A stretch of DNA of 64,000 nt from Cymbidium sinense. Its lineage: Eukaryota; Streptophyta; Magnoliopsida; Asparagales; Orchidaceae. The notes beneath the pieces are model-generated. The model did not search any database and was not told the DNA's origin. It saw nothing but the letters and a program-made list of their open reading frames with translations. The translations under genes were made by a program, and so were the position numbers. The DNA lies in contig CM038229.1 of assembly GCA_021442155.1 (NCBI GenBank), positions 71,010,443-71,074,442 of the forward strand. The letters are read 5' to 3'. Each line of letters opens with the position of its first letter. Within the stretch, counting starts at the first letter, position 1. Below, piece by piece: positions 36,488 through 48,905 of this stretch.

Positions 36488-37860
36488 TTACCCTAACAAA
36501 ATTAGAAGGTTGTTTAATAGGTATTCCTTAGGGATAATGATGGCACCCGACTTGTAGCTACGCTCATGCCAGTCCTTAAAGGTAATGCAATTTTCTAAGA
36601 CATGGCCTAACATGTGATGGTAGGGGTAATAGTTTGGGTCATGACTGTTGCCCACTTCGTCCAGCCTCATAGGCTCTGGTAGCTAGAAATTAGGCTTCTT
36701 TAAGAGATTCTTAAATATTTTCCTGATTATCTCCCTCTTGAATGAATAAGGCTTATTCAATCTATCGGCAAGAGTAGGTAAGTAATAACTACTTGGTGCC
36801 GGGTAGGAATACTGTTGTTGTGGATGCTGATGAGGAGGTGGTTGTGGTGGCCATTGTGGCAACTAAGGTGGCAGGTATGATGGTGGAGGTTGTGGCAGAG
36901 GAGGTGGCAAAAAAGGCTACAGAGCTCGAGGCCTATCTGACTGAACCCTAACTGGCTGCTTCCCCTTATCAACTTCCATGACTACCCTTGGCTTCTTCTC
37001 AAATGCCTTCTAAGATTTGGGCTTGGCTAATTGGTCTTGGAAAGGCAACTTGGCTTCCTCTTATAGACTAGCTGCCTTGTTGATTAATTTCTTGAAGGTC
37101 TTGATTGTAAATCCCTTGAGCATGAAAGATGCTGGGCCATGGATATTCTTGAGGAGAATCTCTATGGTGTGTTATTCAGATAAATGTAGTTCACATTTTA
37201 TACTCAAGTTTTACCACCTGAGAATGTAATCAATAAAAGACTCATTGGGATTTTACTTTGCTACAATAAGGTCGCCTACAGTAATCCTCTACTGAGCTCC
37301 AATAAACATCTTGATGAAGAGGAGCTCCAACTCAGTAAATATCTTTATCGAACCGTTGGGCAATTCGGCATACTAATCAAATGCAACACCCGCTAAACTG
37401 TTAACCAACAATCTGAAAAGAAGGGTATCACTACCTCTGACATTGCAACAACTGACACTGAAATGTGCAATATGTTGGCGTGGGTTCCCACTACCATCAA
37501 AGATTTTGAAAGAAGGTGGCGCAGAACCCTTAGGATATTGGACCGCATCAAATTTCTTTAGGTAGGGTCTACCCTTTGGAATAAATGAGCCACCTCAGGC
37601 TTGCACTAGCGCTTCCCTCATATGTTATTCCACCAAGTACTTGATATCCCTCTCATGCATGGAGGTACTATCCATCACCTTCATATGCAAGCTACCACTA
37701 TCCGAATCTACTGGAGAATGTTCTTGGGCTGATCTAGGATGTGTGCTGACTCTGGATGATCTACCTCTATCTATATATGTTACAGGGCTAAGGCCTAGTT
37801 TTGGAGTGCATGGACGGCTGCTAACAAGTCTTCCATCTTCTTCTCCATCTAGCTGATATG
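36488..37860 (-). pseudogene. Element B gag (capsid region)
   Basis: Sense reading gives FIPKGRPYLKKFDAVQYPKG, then FDGSGNPRQHIAHF, typical of the retrotransposon gag domain. LPNGSIKIFTELELLF and FIDYILRW follow, then EILLKNIHGP and KTFKKLINKAASL. A Pro/Gln/His-rich linker (36780-36950, seen as QPPPHQHPQQQ) is followed by LADRLNKPYSFKRE and a LPEPMRLDEVGNSHDPNYYPYH block; the open stretch 36670-36488 ends the region. This would have formed the particle shell. Interrupted by many stops; C has a matching gag with a shorter Pro-rich linker. Confidence 0.8.
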
Positions 37861-39520
37861 ATCATCCTTCTATATAATCTGCTGAAGGAGATGCTGGGTT
37901 GAATGGATGGCATCATCCTCTTCAATCATAATGCATTCCTGACTCTACTGGTCTCTATAAAGGGAGCTCTTGGTACCGACCATGTGGACTTCGATCGAGT
38001 CCTCCAGTAAATCATCCTCATTGTGGTTAAAACTAATCCTTTCTTCCTCATAATTTGACAGATCACTTCCTAGGATTTCTCCCTTTTTCATAAAACTGTG
38101 CTAGAATATCATCCAAGGAATGATCTAACTGTGCTGGTACAAACACTCGTTGTTGACCAGTAGTAGGACTATGCTCACTGATAGAAATGCATCTGACATT
38201 GCGTGCCATTGGAGTGCCATCTCTAGGAGGACTATGCTCACTGGAAGATACATGCTCATGGCTGACTATTGGTGGAGTGTTGTCTTTGGGGGGATCTATT
38301 ATCATAAGACTGTGAAACCATCGCCTTCCTCCTCTGCTAATTGCTACTACTGCCAACTACGGTGGGGGTGGTGGAATGACTATGGCGTTCTTGGGTAGGC
38401 ATTCCTTCTTCACCAAAATTAAAGTGGAAGGTCGAGAAGGAGAGCTCGATCTAACTTCAACGAGTTGAGTAGATGGAATGGGACTCTCAGGCCGCAATCG
38501 GATCACCAATGGGACTTTCTTTCTCCCTCGATAACTTCTCTGGCTCGCACGTTTAATGCTAGAACATGTACCGGGTGAAAGGATGAAGCTGTGGTGGGTG
38601 GAGACATCAGGTATCACCGCCAGGGCTCTCCTCCTACAATTGACTATGCTCATGAGCTCTATACTATCGGTATAGTCGGCTCTAGTAGCTCACACTGGAA
38701 ATCCACAAGAGTGAGGCCGCCCACTTCCTCCTCCTCTCCCTCCTATCTACCTACACTACTATTTGAGCCTCTATGCATCTAACTCTATGTATTTGATCCC
38801 TAATGCTCCTAGGGATCAAAGACCTCGGGTCAAATAATGCACCAGACTCCGAGCATCCATGGACTCTATCTATCTCAATAATTGATCATCACTGTAGGCC
38901 TCCCCTCTCCCAGCCCCTCATAATAAGTTGGTGGAGGCATGCACAATCCCAGCCCTCCTCCATCTAATCCTGAGAGGGGATGGAATCTACTACCACTGAG
39001 TAAGGGGGAGACCTCCCGGGGTGGATCCTCCTCTCCAACATGGGATGCTACCTCTACCCTCCAGCCGCCGGATATCGCTTAACCCTCGGACTCAATGTGG
39101 AGTGCCGCAGGCTGAGTTGGACCTTCCTTAAAGGAAGGGAGACTATCTCCAAGACCAAGATAGTCTTCCCCTTTGATGGGACCAACAAGGATGTCACCGC
39201 CGGCAAAACAGACTAATAACAATTAATGGGGAACCACCGACATCGCCGCTACCACTGGAATAGAAATTGATCATGCCAAGGCTACTCCGTGGGAGCTACG
39301 CGGGAGGGAACCGAGTCAAAAGGCATGTCAAAGCGTATAAGTGGCATCTATCCCACCACCTCCTCCCTACTGAATATTGTGAGGACTATCCCCTCACAAG
39401 TAACTCGCATAGCCTTGAATCTATGACCAAACCTAATGTGACGGGGTGAGAGGTGAGCTTGGCCCCATCCGTACCAACTCAACACCGATGGAAGGAGAAC
39501 ATAAACTTGCTAGGAGCCAT
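37861..39520 (-). pseudogene. Element B N-terminal gag extension
   Basis: The ATG at 39518-39520 (sense ATGGCTCCTAGCAAGTTT) aligns with the ATG at 52106 in C (ATGGATCCTAAGTTC), which is why I choose this start; in B a stop follows after 13 codons. Downstream segments shared with C include VIRLRPESPIP..VEVRSSSPSRPST (38653-38357) and a Ser/Pro-rich stretch (38356-38063). The polypeptide is low-complexity, Ser/Pro/Arg-rich, with no domain I know. Ogre-type elements have an extra ORF before gag, but here no separate stop/start pair can be shown because both copies are decayed. Confidence 0.6.
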
Positions 39521-39639
39521 GTGTACTAAACTGAGCTGAATAGAAACTAACTGAGCTGAAACTTTGCATTTGTTGAAAACATAACTGAATCAGTCCCTTG
39601 CTTTGGTATTCACCTTTAGAAATAACTTCTAGACTTGAT

Positions 39640-41162
39640 TTGGAAATTTGAACCCACACCCAACAAATTTAGTTATGTTAAGTGGGGCTCATTGGAGAGA
39701 TTTTGATATGTAAGGAGAGTTTTTGCCATTTGATTTTGATATAGAACCCATACTCAACAAATTTAAGTAGGTTGAGCGAGGTTTAAATATTTGGAGAGAC
39801 CCTTGAAGATATTTGTGTTGTATATCTTGTTTGAAAATTTTGATTTTGAAAACCTTTACTTAGCAAATTTAGGTATGCTAAGGAAAGGTTTTGATTATTT
39901 ATTTTGAAAATTTTGTGAACGTATCTTTGCTTGTGATGATGGCTTATGCGTGTGATAAATGTTGATTTGATTTGAAAGTGGGGCTTCTTACTTAAAAATA
40001 TTGGAATGTTAAGTAGAGGCCAAATGTGTTTGATATGAGTTTGCTTGATTTGAAAATAAGGCTCTTACTTAATAAATTTGGTATGCTAAGTAAGAACCAA
40101 ATGTGATTTAATTTGTGCTTGAAAATGAGACTCTCACTTAACAAATTTGGTATGTTAAGTGCGAGTCAAATGTGACATGACTTATGTTTTGAAAATGAGA
40201 CTCTCACTTAATAAATTTGGTATGTTAAGTGGGAGCCAAGTGTGATATGATTTGTGTTTTGTTTGTTTTTGAAAATGAGACTTTCATTTAACAAATTTGG
40301 TATGTTAAGTGGAAGCCAAATGTGATATGATTTATATTTTGAAAATGAACACTCATTTAACAAATTTGGTATGTTAAATGGGAATCAAATCTGATATGAT
40401 TTGAAAATGAGATTCTTACTTAATAAATTTGGTTAAGTAGGAATCAAATGTGATTATGATTTGAAAATGAGATTCTTACTTAACAAATTTGGATTACTAA
40501 GTATGAATCAAATGTGATATGATTTGAAAAATGGGATTCTTAACAAATTTGGTATGTTAAGTAGGAATCAAATATGATATGATTTGAAAAATGGGATTCT
40601 TACTTAACAAATTTGGCATGTTAAGTAGGAATCAAATATGATATGATTTGAAAAATGGGATTCTTACTTAACAAATTTGGTTTGTTAAGTAGGAATCAAA
40701 TGTGATATGATTTGAAAAATGGGATTCTCACTTAACAATTTTGGTATGTTAAGTAGAAATCAAATATGATCATGATTTGTTTGAATGAGGAGAAATATAT
40801 TTAACAAATTTGGGTATGTTAAATAGAGCTCAATTTGTTTTTGTGATTTTTAAAAAAATGGGACTCTCATTTGACAAATTTGAGTATGCCAAATGGAGTC
40901 CAAAATATGTCTCTATTTTATGTGTGTGATTTCTTGCTTTTGAAAAGATAGAAACTTCAACTCTAGTATATGTGAAATATGTTGAGTGAAGTTTCAATTT
41001 TCTACTATGATTTTATTTGAAGATAGAATCTTCATTCAATAAATTTGAGTATGTTTAATGGAGATATCTATTTTTAAAAGGATGCTTTTGAAAAATGATT
41101 TTGATTTTGATTTTGAAAAAAAACCTCCATGTAATAATCATGGGGATTGTTAGATGAGGTTT
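39640..41162 (-). repeat. Leader hairpin array of element B (~20 units)
   Basis: Tandem units of roughly 60-80 bp, each containing ACTTAAC-(11)-GTTAAGT or a paired variant. Examples on the plus strand: CTCAAC 39753-39758 with GTTGAG 39771-39776; CTTAGC 39859-39864 with GCTAAG 39877-39882, extended by AACCTTT/AAAGGTT at 39851-39857 and 39884-39890; GGACTC 40861-40866 plus CATTTG 40868-40873 with CAAATG 40890-40895 plus GAGTCC 40896-40901; GAAACTTC 40951-40958 with GAAGTTTC 40988-40995. A larger hairpin closes the far end (AAACCTC 41121-41127 with GAGGTTT 41156-41162). The array ends about 120 bases before the gag ATG in the sense direction. Confidence 0.88.
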
Positions 41163-41497
41163 GGTTATATGAGTTTTTTACTTTTTGAAAATTTCATAAG
41201 AATTTTGTGCAAAATCTTTTGTTATGTGAATTTAGAAAAGTGCTTTTGGAAAGTAACATTTTGAAAAAGAGTTTATTTTCTTAAATGTTGGAATGAGCCT
41301 TGCCACACCAAGCTAGTGGTAAGGAGGTTCTAAATTTTTGTCATCTCCTTTTATTAGTTAATTTTATTTTTCACCTATTGGAATTCTAAGACCTACAAGG
41401 AGTGAGGTCCTAAAACCTAATGGATGTTGGCTAAATTTGCTTAAGAATGAAATCAGTGCCAAATAAAGATAGATAGTTGAATTATATGAAATACAAG
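41163..41497 (-). other. Element B leader, LTR-proximal part
   Basis: Collinear with 49640-49956 of C (shared 'gacctcactccttgtaggtctta', 'aaccttcttaccactagct' and 'tttcattcctaagcaaa' blocks). The primer-binding site and the last ~95 bp of the LTR are missing: the match to the LTR starts only at about 41498. No coding potential. Confidence 0.7.
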
Positions 41498-41897
41498 TCC
41501 AATTACATCGATGCTTCAAGATATATAAAGATAGAAATCACTACCCTATGATGGACTTAATCACCTAATAAGAACTCCTAAGGCATGATGAGTCTTCAAA
41601 TGTACCAGAGATTTTTTTCCCTACTTTATTTGGATGAATAAAGTAGGGTTTATTTAAATCAGGTTTATTTACATCCTAAGAAAGGTGAGTTCCCTAGGAA
41701 TACTCTAGATTAAAGTAGGCAATAGTTGTCTCCAAAGATTTCAAAGATAGGACTATCAATAAATTGGCTATGTTTGGAAAATTACATGGTATATATCAAA
41801 AGGAGAGACTTATTATCAAAGCCAAAAGGAGATAAGTAGGGGATGCCCATAATACTAGGAAGCCTAGTGAGCATCCCAAACTATCCTATGGTTAGGC

Positions 41898-41905
41898 TTT
41901 ATATA
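41898..41905 (-). promoter_or_regulatory. LTR TATA box (sense)
   Basis: Sense AAATATATAAAGCCT, in the 5' LTR of B at the same place as in three other copies; the expected transcript start is about 25-35 bases further left. Confidence 0.55.
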
Positions 41906-44900
41906 TTTAAAATTGAAGAGAATTATATATTTATGTTGAAATTTTATAAAAAGCTAGGGCTTATAATTCCACAACACAAGGTTGTGGAAATACCTAAGAG
42001 GTGAGGATTTATGCTTGTAGCCCAAGGAGAAATAATAATCTCAGATCCTAAATCTAGGGAGCTTTAGCGAGGGCCAAAGAACGTCCTAAATCTAAGGCAA
42101 AAATAGGTATATTATTTACCTCCACAAGAGAGGGCAAATCACTTGACTACTGGACTTATAACCGTCTGGAGTTGCAGCCAGCTAACTCCTACGTTTTAAA
42201 ACCATGTAGTCAATCATATGTTTTGCAAGATGGTTATGTTGTTATTATTTAGAAAGAAACTAAAGTCCTTAAACCCATTCCCTAAGAGACTAGAGCATGA
42301 GTGGTATGAATAATGACTTAGTTTAATGCAAATTTTATGAAATTTTATTTGATTTTGGGCTCTTTATTTTGACACAGGCCATAAGATTTTTATATTCCTA
42401 AATGCATGATGAAGTAGGTTATGGGACAAATCAAGAAAGAAGAGGGTGAAGCCCCGTCAGTAGGAGTTGCTCTCATAGGTCAAATATTTCCCATGTGTGC
42501 ATGAAGGAGGGCCTTCATTTTATAAGAGTGGTAGAAGATGCATGTATGATATTAGACATACAACATTCAGCAAAGGTGTTGCTAAATATTTTAATTATCT
42601 TGATTTAATACTTAGTATTTAAATGAGGTTATGAGTTGCTTAAAAAAATAGATTATGAGTTGTGATTGGGGTAAAAAGTTTATTTTTCCCTAAGAGTCTA
42701 AACGGATCCAGGCCACACATTAAACCATCATATATAAAGAAACTAGGAAAATAAATGCCATTTCTATTGCACAATGTAAATAAATTATCAAACAATTTAT
42801 AAACTCGACGTGAAAGAATAACAGGTCGGTGTGGTTGGGTACTGCCATACAACCCAAAAAGGAAAATGGGTAGTCGAGCTCTACCCTTATGCAACCTGGT
42901 AAATGAAAGAATAATTACAAATTATAAATGATAAGTGGTATGGGGGGTCTTCAAGTCTTCATGCTTCTTTCATTTCTTCATTTGATTTGGTCAGTTTCTA
43001 GGCATCACATGACACCCTAGGATTAAACCTTGTGGCCAATTTTCATCCTTAACCCCCATAACACTTAACCAAATTCCTAAAATAAAATAACATCAAAAAT
43101 AGGAAAAGTAAATCTAACTATACCTGCAAAATAAGTGTTAGCTAAGCACACCATACAACCCAAGCAGTTATATGAATAATTTGGATGTAGCACCCTACAC
43201 ATGGGTAACCAAGTCCGCTTATCCTAATTTAGATTATGCTTAGGGGTTAAGCAACCTGCAAAAGAGAGTACTTATATTTATTTTAAGTGCCCCTTAAGCA
43301 GAATCTCCTGCGAAAAATATGATTAGGATAATCATAGCCTAACATCCAATCTACGAAGCATATACCCTAACATTTAGTCTACAATAATACATCACAAAGA
43401 AAACATACAAGAAGCCATGCACCGCTCTAACATAAATCTAGAAGTGGTGACTTAATCAAATGTGTGTGTATTAAGGCTTGTGTGCTATGTTCTAACTAGG
43501 CTTTAGAGTTTTCATTCTCTAGGTATGAAGGGCATTTAATTATAAAAGATGGTTTTAATTTAAATGGTTTAATTGATTTGTAAATTTACTTAATGTTTTT
43601 TTTTCATTTGATCTATGTTAAACAACAAAGTGTTTTAAAGAGAAGGAAAGAGAGGATTACTCTCTTTTACCCCTACCTTGAGTCACATCTATAGCAAATT
43701 AATTAATCAATTCTCTTTAGTGAATGGTACATATTTTAAATTAATCCTTAGTTTAGGTTCACTTTAAATAAACTCATTCAGTAAGAAAGGCATCTTAAGA
43801 TTAATTAGAATTAATTACTATCACATAGTACATGTTTGTTGATTTCTTTCCATCAAATATAACATGCATATGATTAAGTCCTAAACATAACTATACATGC
43901 AATTTATATCTTAGTACATTAAATGATGACTGTAAGCACATATACTTGGAATTGATGTTTCATTTGGTTGAATTATTTTGTAATATTAATTTAAAGCTCT
44001 ATCAAAATTCTTATACAAAAGCATAAGAAAAGAACTCTAAATTATATGATTAATCAATCCAACCACTTGAACAAAATATGGATGCATATATTTTTAATAG
44101 AAAAAGAGGGTTTTCATTCATTAAGTAAATACACATTCAAATGTATGAAAATTTTAAGCATGTACGTCACAATTATTCTGCACCAGGGGAGTGAGGTAAG
44201 AACCTCCTTGGGGCTACTTAAAGCCATGCGTCCCCGGAATGTCCAGATAATATACTCGCTATTCTTAAATACATATAGATGTATAAACAACTATAAAAAT
44301 AGAAAACCATGCAAAAGTAGAATTTGACTTATTTAATTTATTTGTGTAAATGAATTAATGCTCTATCTAAATTCTAATGTCAAAGTGCATAAGAATTAAA
44401 TCAAATAGGTACGTCACCATTGTTCTGCAGCAGGGGTGTGAGGTAGAAACCTCCTTGGGGCTACTTAAAGTCGTGCATCCTTGAAATGTCCAGACTAATT
44501 TACCCATGAACATTCAAACTTATGCAAATCAACATATGAATGTAAGAAAGAGACTTCACTTCATACAGTAAGCTTATATTCACAGACACCTACTATGTAT
44601 ACATAATTAAAGTCACAATATATTTTATCATTCATTAATATGCTTTTGAAAATATATTTGTAATTTAATAGTGATAATAGCCACACATATTTTTAATTAA
44701 GCCAACACATGCAAATTGACATAAAGGAAATTGTCTTCATTTAATTAATTTGGAAGAAGTGAATGCGTAAATACAAGTGGCATACAACATTTTAATATGA
44801 TTGAAAAGAAATAAAGCAACATAAGCATGTATTTTTATTTAATCCAACTAATTCCTGAGGACAATCATATTAAATAAGCTTATCTAAAATAAACCAAAGT

Positions 44901-46039
44901 TTCTTAAAGCCATTTTAATTTCATGTTTGATTTGATTTAAGGGATGTGAAAGAGGTTTGCTAATCCTAATCCCATTCCCCATATGTGTGAGTTAATTTGA
45001 TTTAATGAAAAGCAATTAGGTTAATTTTATGAATTGATTAAGTTAAGCATAGATTAAGTCAATTAATTAACCCTTACCCATGTCACCTTAAGGTAATTAA
45101 TTAACTATTATGAGATAATATGATATGCAATCACATGAAAAGTAAATTAGCAATGCTTCTATAAAATGAAAGAGGCCTAATGCAATTAGCTCATAATTAT
45201 TAATTAATTAAGCTTAAGGGACTCACTTAATTACTTTTATGGTTTTCTCGCACATTTGAGCTAACCATAATTTTATTATCTATCTCTTTAAGTTATTGAA
45301 CACCCAAATAGCTACCAAAAAATAAATTGGGGAAAGCAAATTTAATCAAGTTAATTAAGTTTATTAATTATCTAATTAAATCCTAATTATCATTATTCAA
45401 CAATATGAAATGGACTTAAGGAAAGAGAGAAAGAAGGAAGCCTAAGTCTCAATCCCTAAAACTTTTCAAATAGTTGATTAAATTTTAAATATAATTTGGG
45501 TTTTGATAGATTTAATTAATTAATTAATTAATGAGTCTTAATTAATCAATTTTAAAGAGGGAATAAAGAAAACTTAAAGAAAATATTGGAAGAGGGGTCC
45601 CAATCCATTTCCCTAAGTTTCTCCACTGTTAAAAGAGGCTAATGAACTTAATTAATGGATTAATTCACTATTCATTTGATTAATTATCATTAATTAAGGT
45701 AGGAGAGTAATTAAGGCTTAATCAATCAATTTTCCTAATTAACTATCCAATAAATTCAAAGAAAAATAGGGGAGGCAAAGGTCATCTCATAAACATCTCT
45801 GGAAAGTTTCAAATTAATTGGATAATTAATTAGAGAGTAATTAGACTAATTAAATTTTTAATTAAGTATAAATTACTATTCAAAATTAATTAAAAAATAA
45901 TTTTCTTGGATTCCCCTCTGAAATACCTTTAAAATGCACCCACATTTATTTTTTTTAGATTTCTCTAGTATTAGTTATGAATTTTAAAAGTTTCAGCCTT
46001 AAAAATAGATTAATTAAGCCTAATTAACTATCTAGTCCC

Positions 46040-47330
46040 ATTGGTGCCACATGGCTACTGGCGCAGTGCACTTTCCACATGGTACGACGGGATAGGCTAT
46101 TTAAGTTATCAAATCGAAATGCTGACTCGGATTGCGGCAGACTCGTTATCCTATGGACCATCTGATCTAGGACAGGATGGCCATGATTAAATCCCGCAGT
46201 TAAGGAGAAAATCAGTGGATCTAAGGGTAATCAAATCAAGACCATCCATTTTGATCATACGGAATGGACGGCCCATGATCTATCTCCTTTGTGAATGGTG
46301 AAAGATGGATACTATCCATCTTTCTCCATTCAATCAGCTCACCAGAGCTCGGATTGGGATCATTGATCCCACGCCATTAGGAGGAGGAGATGAACACATC
46401 CAATGGTCAAGATTTACCCGAATGAAAGTTTTCTTCATAATGGCCCACAAAAAATTCAGCTAAACTACTATTTTGAGGAATTACCACACTGGAGCTAATA
46501 TACAGTGGTGGGATCAATGGAGGTAGCTTCACCTAATTGAGGTGAAGCTTTGTTGAGAATCTTGGACCTCAAGTTGAAGTGAGTCACTCAGATGACCAAT
46601 CCACGCACGTAAGAGCTTCTACTTCAATCAAACTTGGACCTCTGATGGCTTGGAAGCTTGGGAAATGACATGGTATCACTCAATGAGGTATGGTGATGGT
46701 GTGTGTGGTTGATTGAGGTTTGGTGGAAGATTGAGAAAATGGGCATCTAATTGGCCTCCCCTATTTTGACTGCGTACGGGAGAAGTAAATGCAAGCTCGG
46801 GAGGCTTTGGAATGTTTTAAGGAAGGCAGTGGGATTTCATTTCTCACTTGGGGGGCTCAGTGTGTTTGAATGGTGCCAAATCTTATTTGAATTGAGGGGG
46901 TATACCCCTCAATTGGAAGAGCGACGGATGGGCTTACCTTTCCAATAAAGCGTCAAGTGCGAAGAGGTCACACTCACATCCACATGGCTCGATGTGGGTG
47001 GAAGAAGTAATGGGAGACTGTCCAAGGGTTGGTGTGCAATGGTTCCTTGGCTTGAATCTAAGGGGTGCTTGATTTGCATTGGAGGTGAGTCAATGCACCT
47101 CCCATTGGTCCATGGCCGACCTAGGGTGGGTTAGGTGAGCTAGGTGGGTCAAGTGGAGCCTCACTTGAGTGTTTTGAGGGCTTCCATGGTGATGGGGGAG
47201 TTGACCTTGCTTCTTAAAGGGAGAATCCAATAGAAAGAGCACTTGTCCAATAGTTAATTCCCTTGGGTGGGGTCCACTTTGCTTTGGGCTGATTTTGGAG
47301 TGATCTAGGACTGGTCTGGGTCAAGTTTGG
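46040..47330. promoter_or_regulatory. GC-richer LTR island with antisense TATA and palindrome
   Basis: TATTTAA at 46098-46104 on the plus strand, and perfect arms AATTGAGGGG 46890-46899 and CCCCTCAATT 46905-46914. It contains a short open frame (46751-46948) partly similar to 25850-26003, explained by DNA homology; no gene called. Confidence 0.5.
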
Positions 47331-48220
47331 CCAGCCCCTAGGGTCCCATGGATTGGTTTGGGGTGTTTGGCTTCATTTGGTCAAATTGGTTCATGTTGGG
47401 TTGGGTTGACCAATTTGCCAAATTGGGTCAAACCAAGGCTTGGGTTAGGTTCAAATGATTATTTGGAGTATTTTGGTTCAAGTGCTTTGATTAATTTGGC
47501 TTAGGTTTGATTTTGACTCATTTGGATTCAAATAGGTCAAATGGGCTAAGTTGGCCAATTTGTCCAATTTGACTAAATTGGATTGGGTTAAGTATTGGTT
47601 CATATTCAATTGGCTAATTAAAAATGATTGTAGGCTTTGGTTTGATTTAATTTGGAATCAATTTGGATTTTGGCCAATTTGACCCTTTAGATCAATTTGG
47701 GCTAGGTTGGGTCAAGTTGACCAATTGGTCAAATTGGGAACAATTATGGCTTCGGACAAGTTCAATAAATGATTTGGAATTAACTTGATCCATTGGTTGC
47801 AATCAATTTGGGTTAAATCATGATTCGACCCATTTTGGCTATTTAGGCCAATTTGGGTCAACTTAGGTCAAATGGTCAATTGGACTTGGTTTGGCTCAAT
47901 TAAGGGTTTGGTCATGTTCGATCATTGATTATGAATTGGTTTGAATCAATGGTTTCAATCAATTTGGTTATATGATGAGTTTTGGATAAATTGGGTTTCA
48001 TTTGGGCCTAAAGGTTGACTTGGTTTGACCCAATTAAAGGTAGTTGATCACCCTAGGATGATTGTTGATCATGGTATGAGGTTTGGATAGGCTTGGTTAA
48101 GTCCAATTTGGGTTGGATTAGAACTTGGATCAAAAGTGGTCTTTAGGTCAATTTGGGTCAGTGGACCTAAATGGGTTAATTGGTTTGGTTTTAACTTAGG
48201 TCAAGTTTAGCCGAATTCAT
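47330..48220. promoter_or_regulatory. TTGACC-rich (W-box-like) block of LTR
   Basis: Repeated TTGACC/GGTCAA motifs, densest at 47405-47430, 47540-47580 and 47680-47735. Same block as in the other LTR copies. Confidence 0.45.
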
Positions 48221-48509
48221 ACATGGATTTAGGATGGAAATATAAATCTAATTGTAATTGATTTGGAGTAAAATAGATTTTGGTTCATATGATAATTTCA
48301 AGTCAAAAGGGGTCAACATGGGCTTGACTTGGATTTGGTTTGATAATTATAATTTATGTTTATATTTGGATGAGTGATTGAAGGAAAGATTGATTCATGA
48401 TGAAATCCATGAGTTTTGAGTTGATTTCGATATCATTTAGCCAAGAACAAGGAATTGGCTAAAAAGGAAAAAATTGGAGATTTGATTTGATTTGGGTTTT
48501 ATTTTGGCT

Positions 48510-48905
48510 ATTTGGATTTATATTTCATTTATATTTGTGAATATAAATGAACGTATAAATGATTCATTAGAAAATCACTTGAGTTTGGAGTGATTTGGAA
48601 GCAAATTTGACCAAGCTTAAGGATGTAAGTCAAAAGGGTTAAGTAGGGAATTGATTTAGTTTGATTTATTTTTTGGTAATTGGAGGGTGGGTTTCATTTA
48701 TATTTGTGAATATAAATGAAGGAATAACTGATTTATGAAGAAATCAATTGATTTTGGGTTGATTTGGGTTGAGATTTGATTAAGCTTATGAAGGTAGGTC
48801 CATATGGCTTAAGAAAAGGCTTGATTTAGTTTGATTTAGTTTGATTTGATTTAGCTCATTTGAATTTGGATTTCATTTATATTTGTGAATATAAATAAAG
48901 AATGA
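48510..48905 (-). repeat. U3 palindrome units with 12-bp arms
   Basis: TTCATTTATATT 48524-48535 pairs with AATATAAATGAA 48540-48551 across a TGTG loop. An identical palindrome lies at 48693-48720, and a third (one arm shortened) starts at 48872. Spacing 169 and 179 bp. Confidence 0.85.

Noticed and set aside
46751..46948. 65-residue frame resembling 25850-26003
   Set aside because: The similarity follows from the LTR DNA homology; the copy at 17460-17640 does not keep the frame, so there is no evidence of coding selection.
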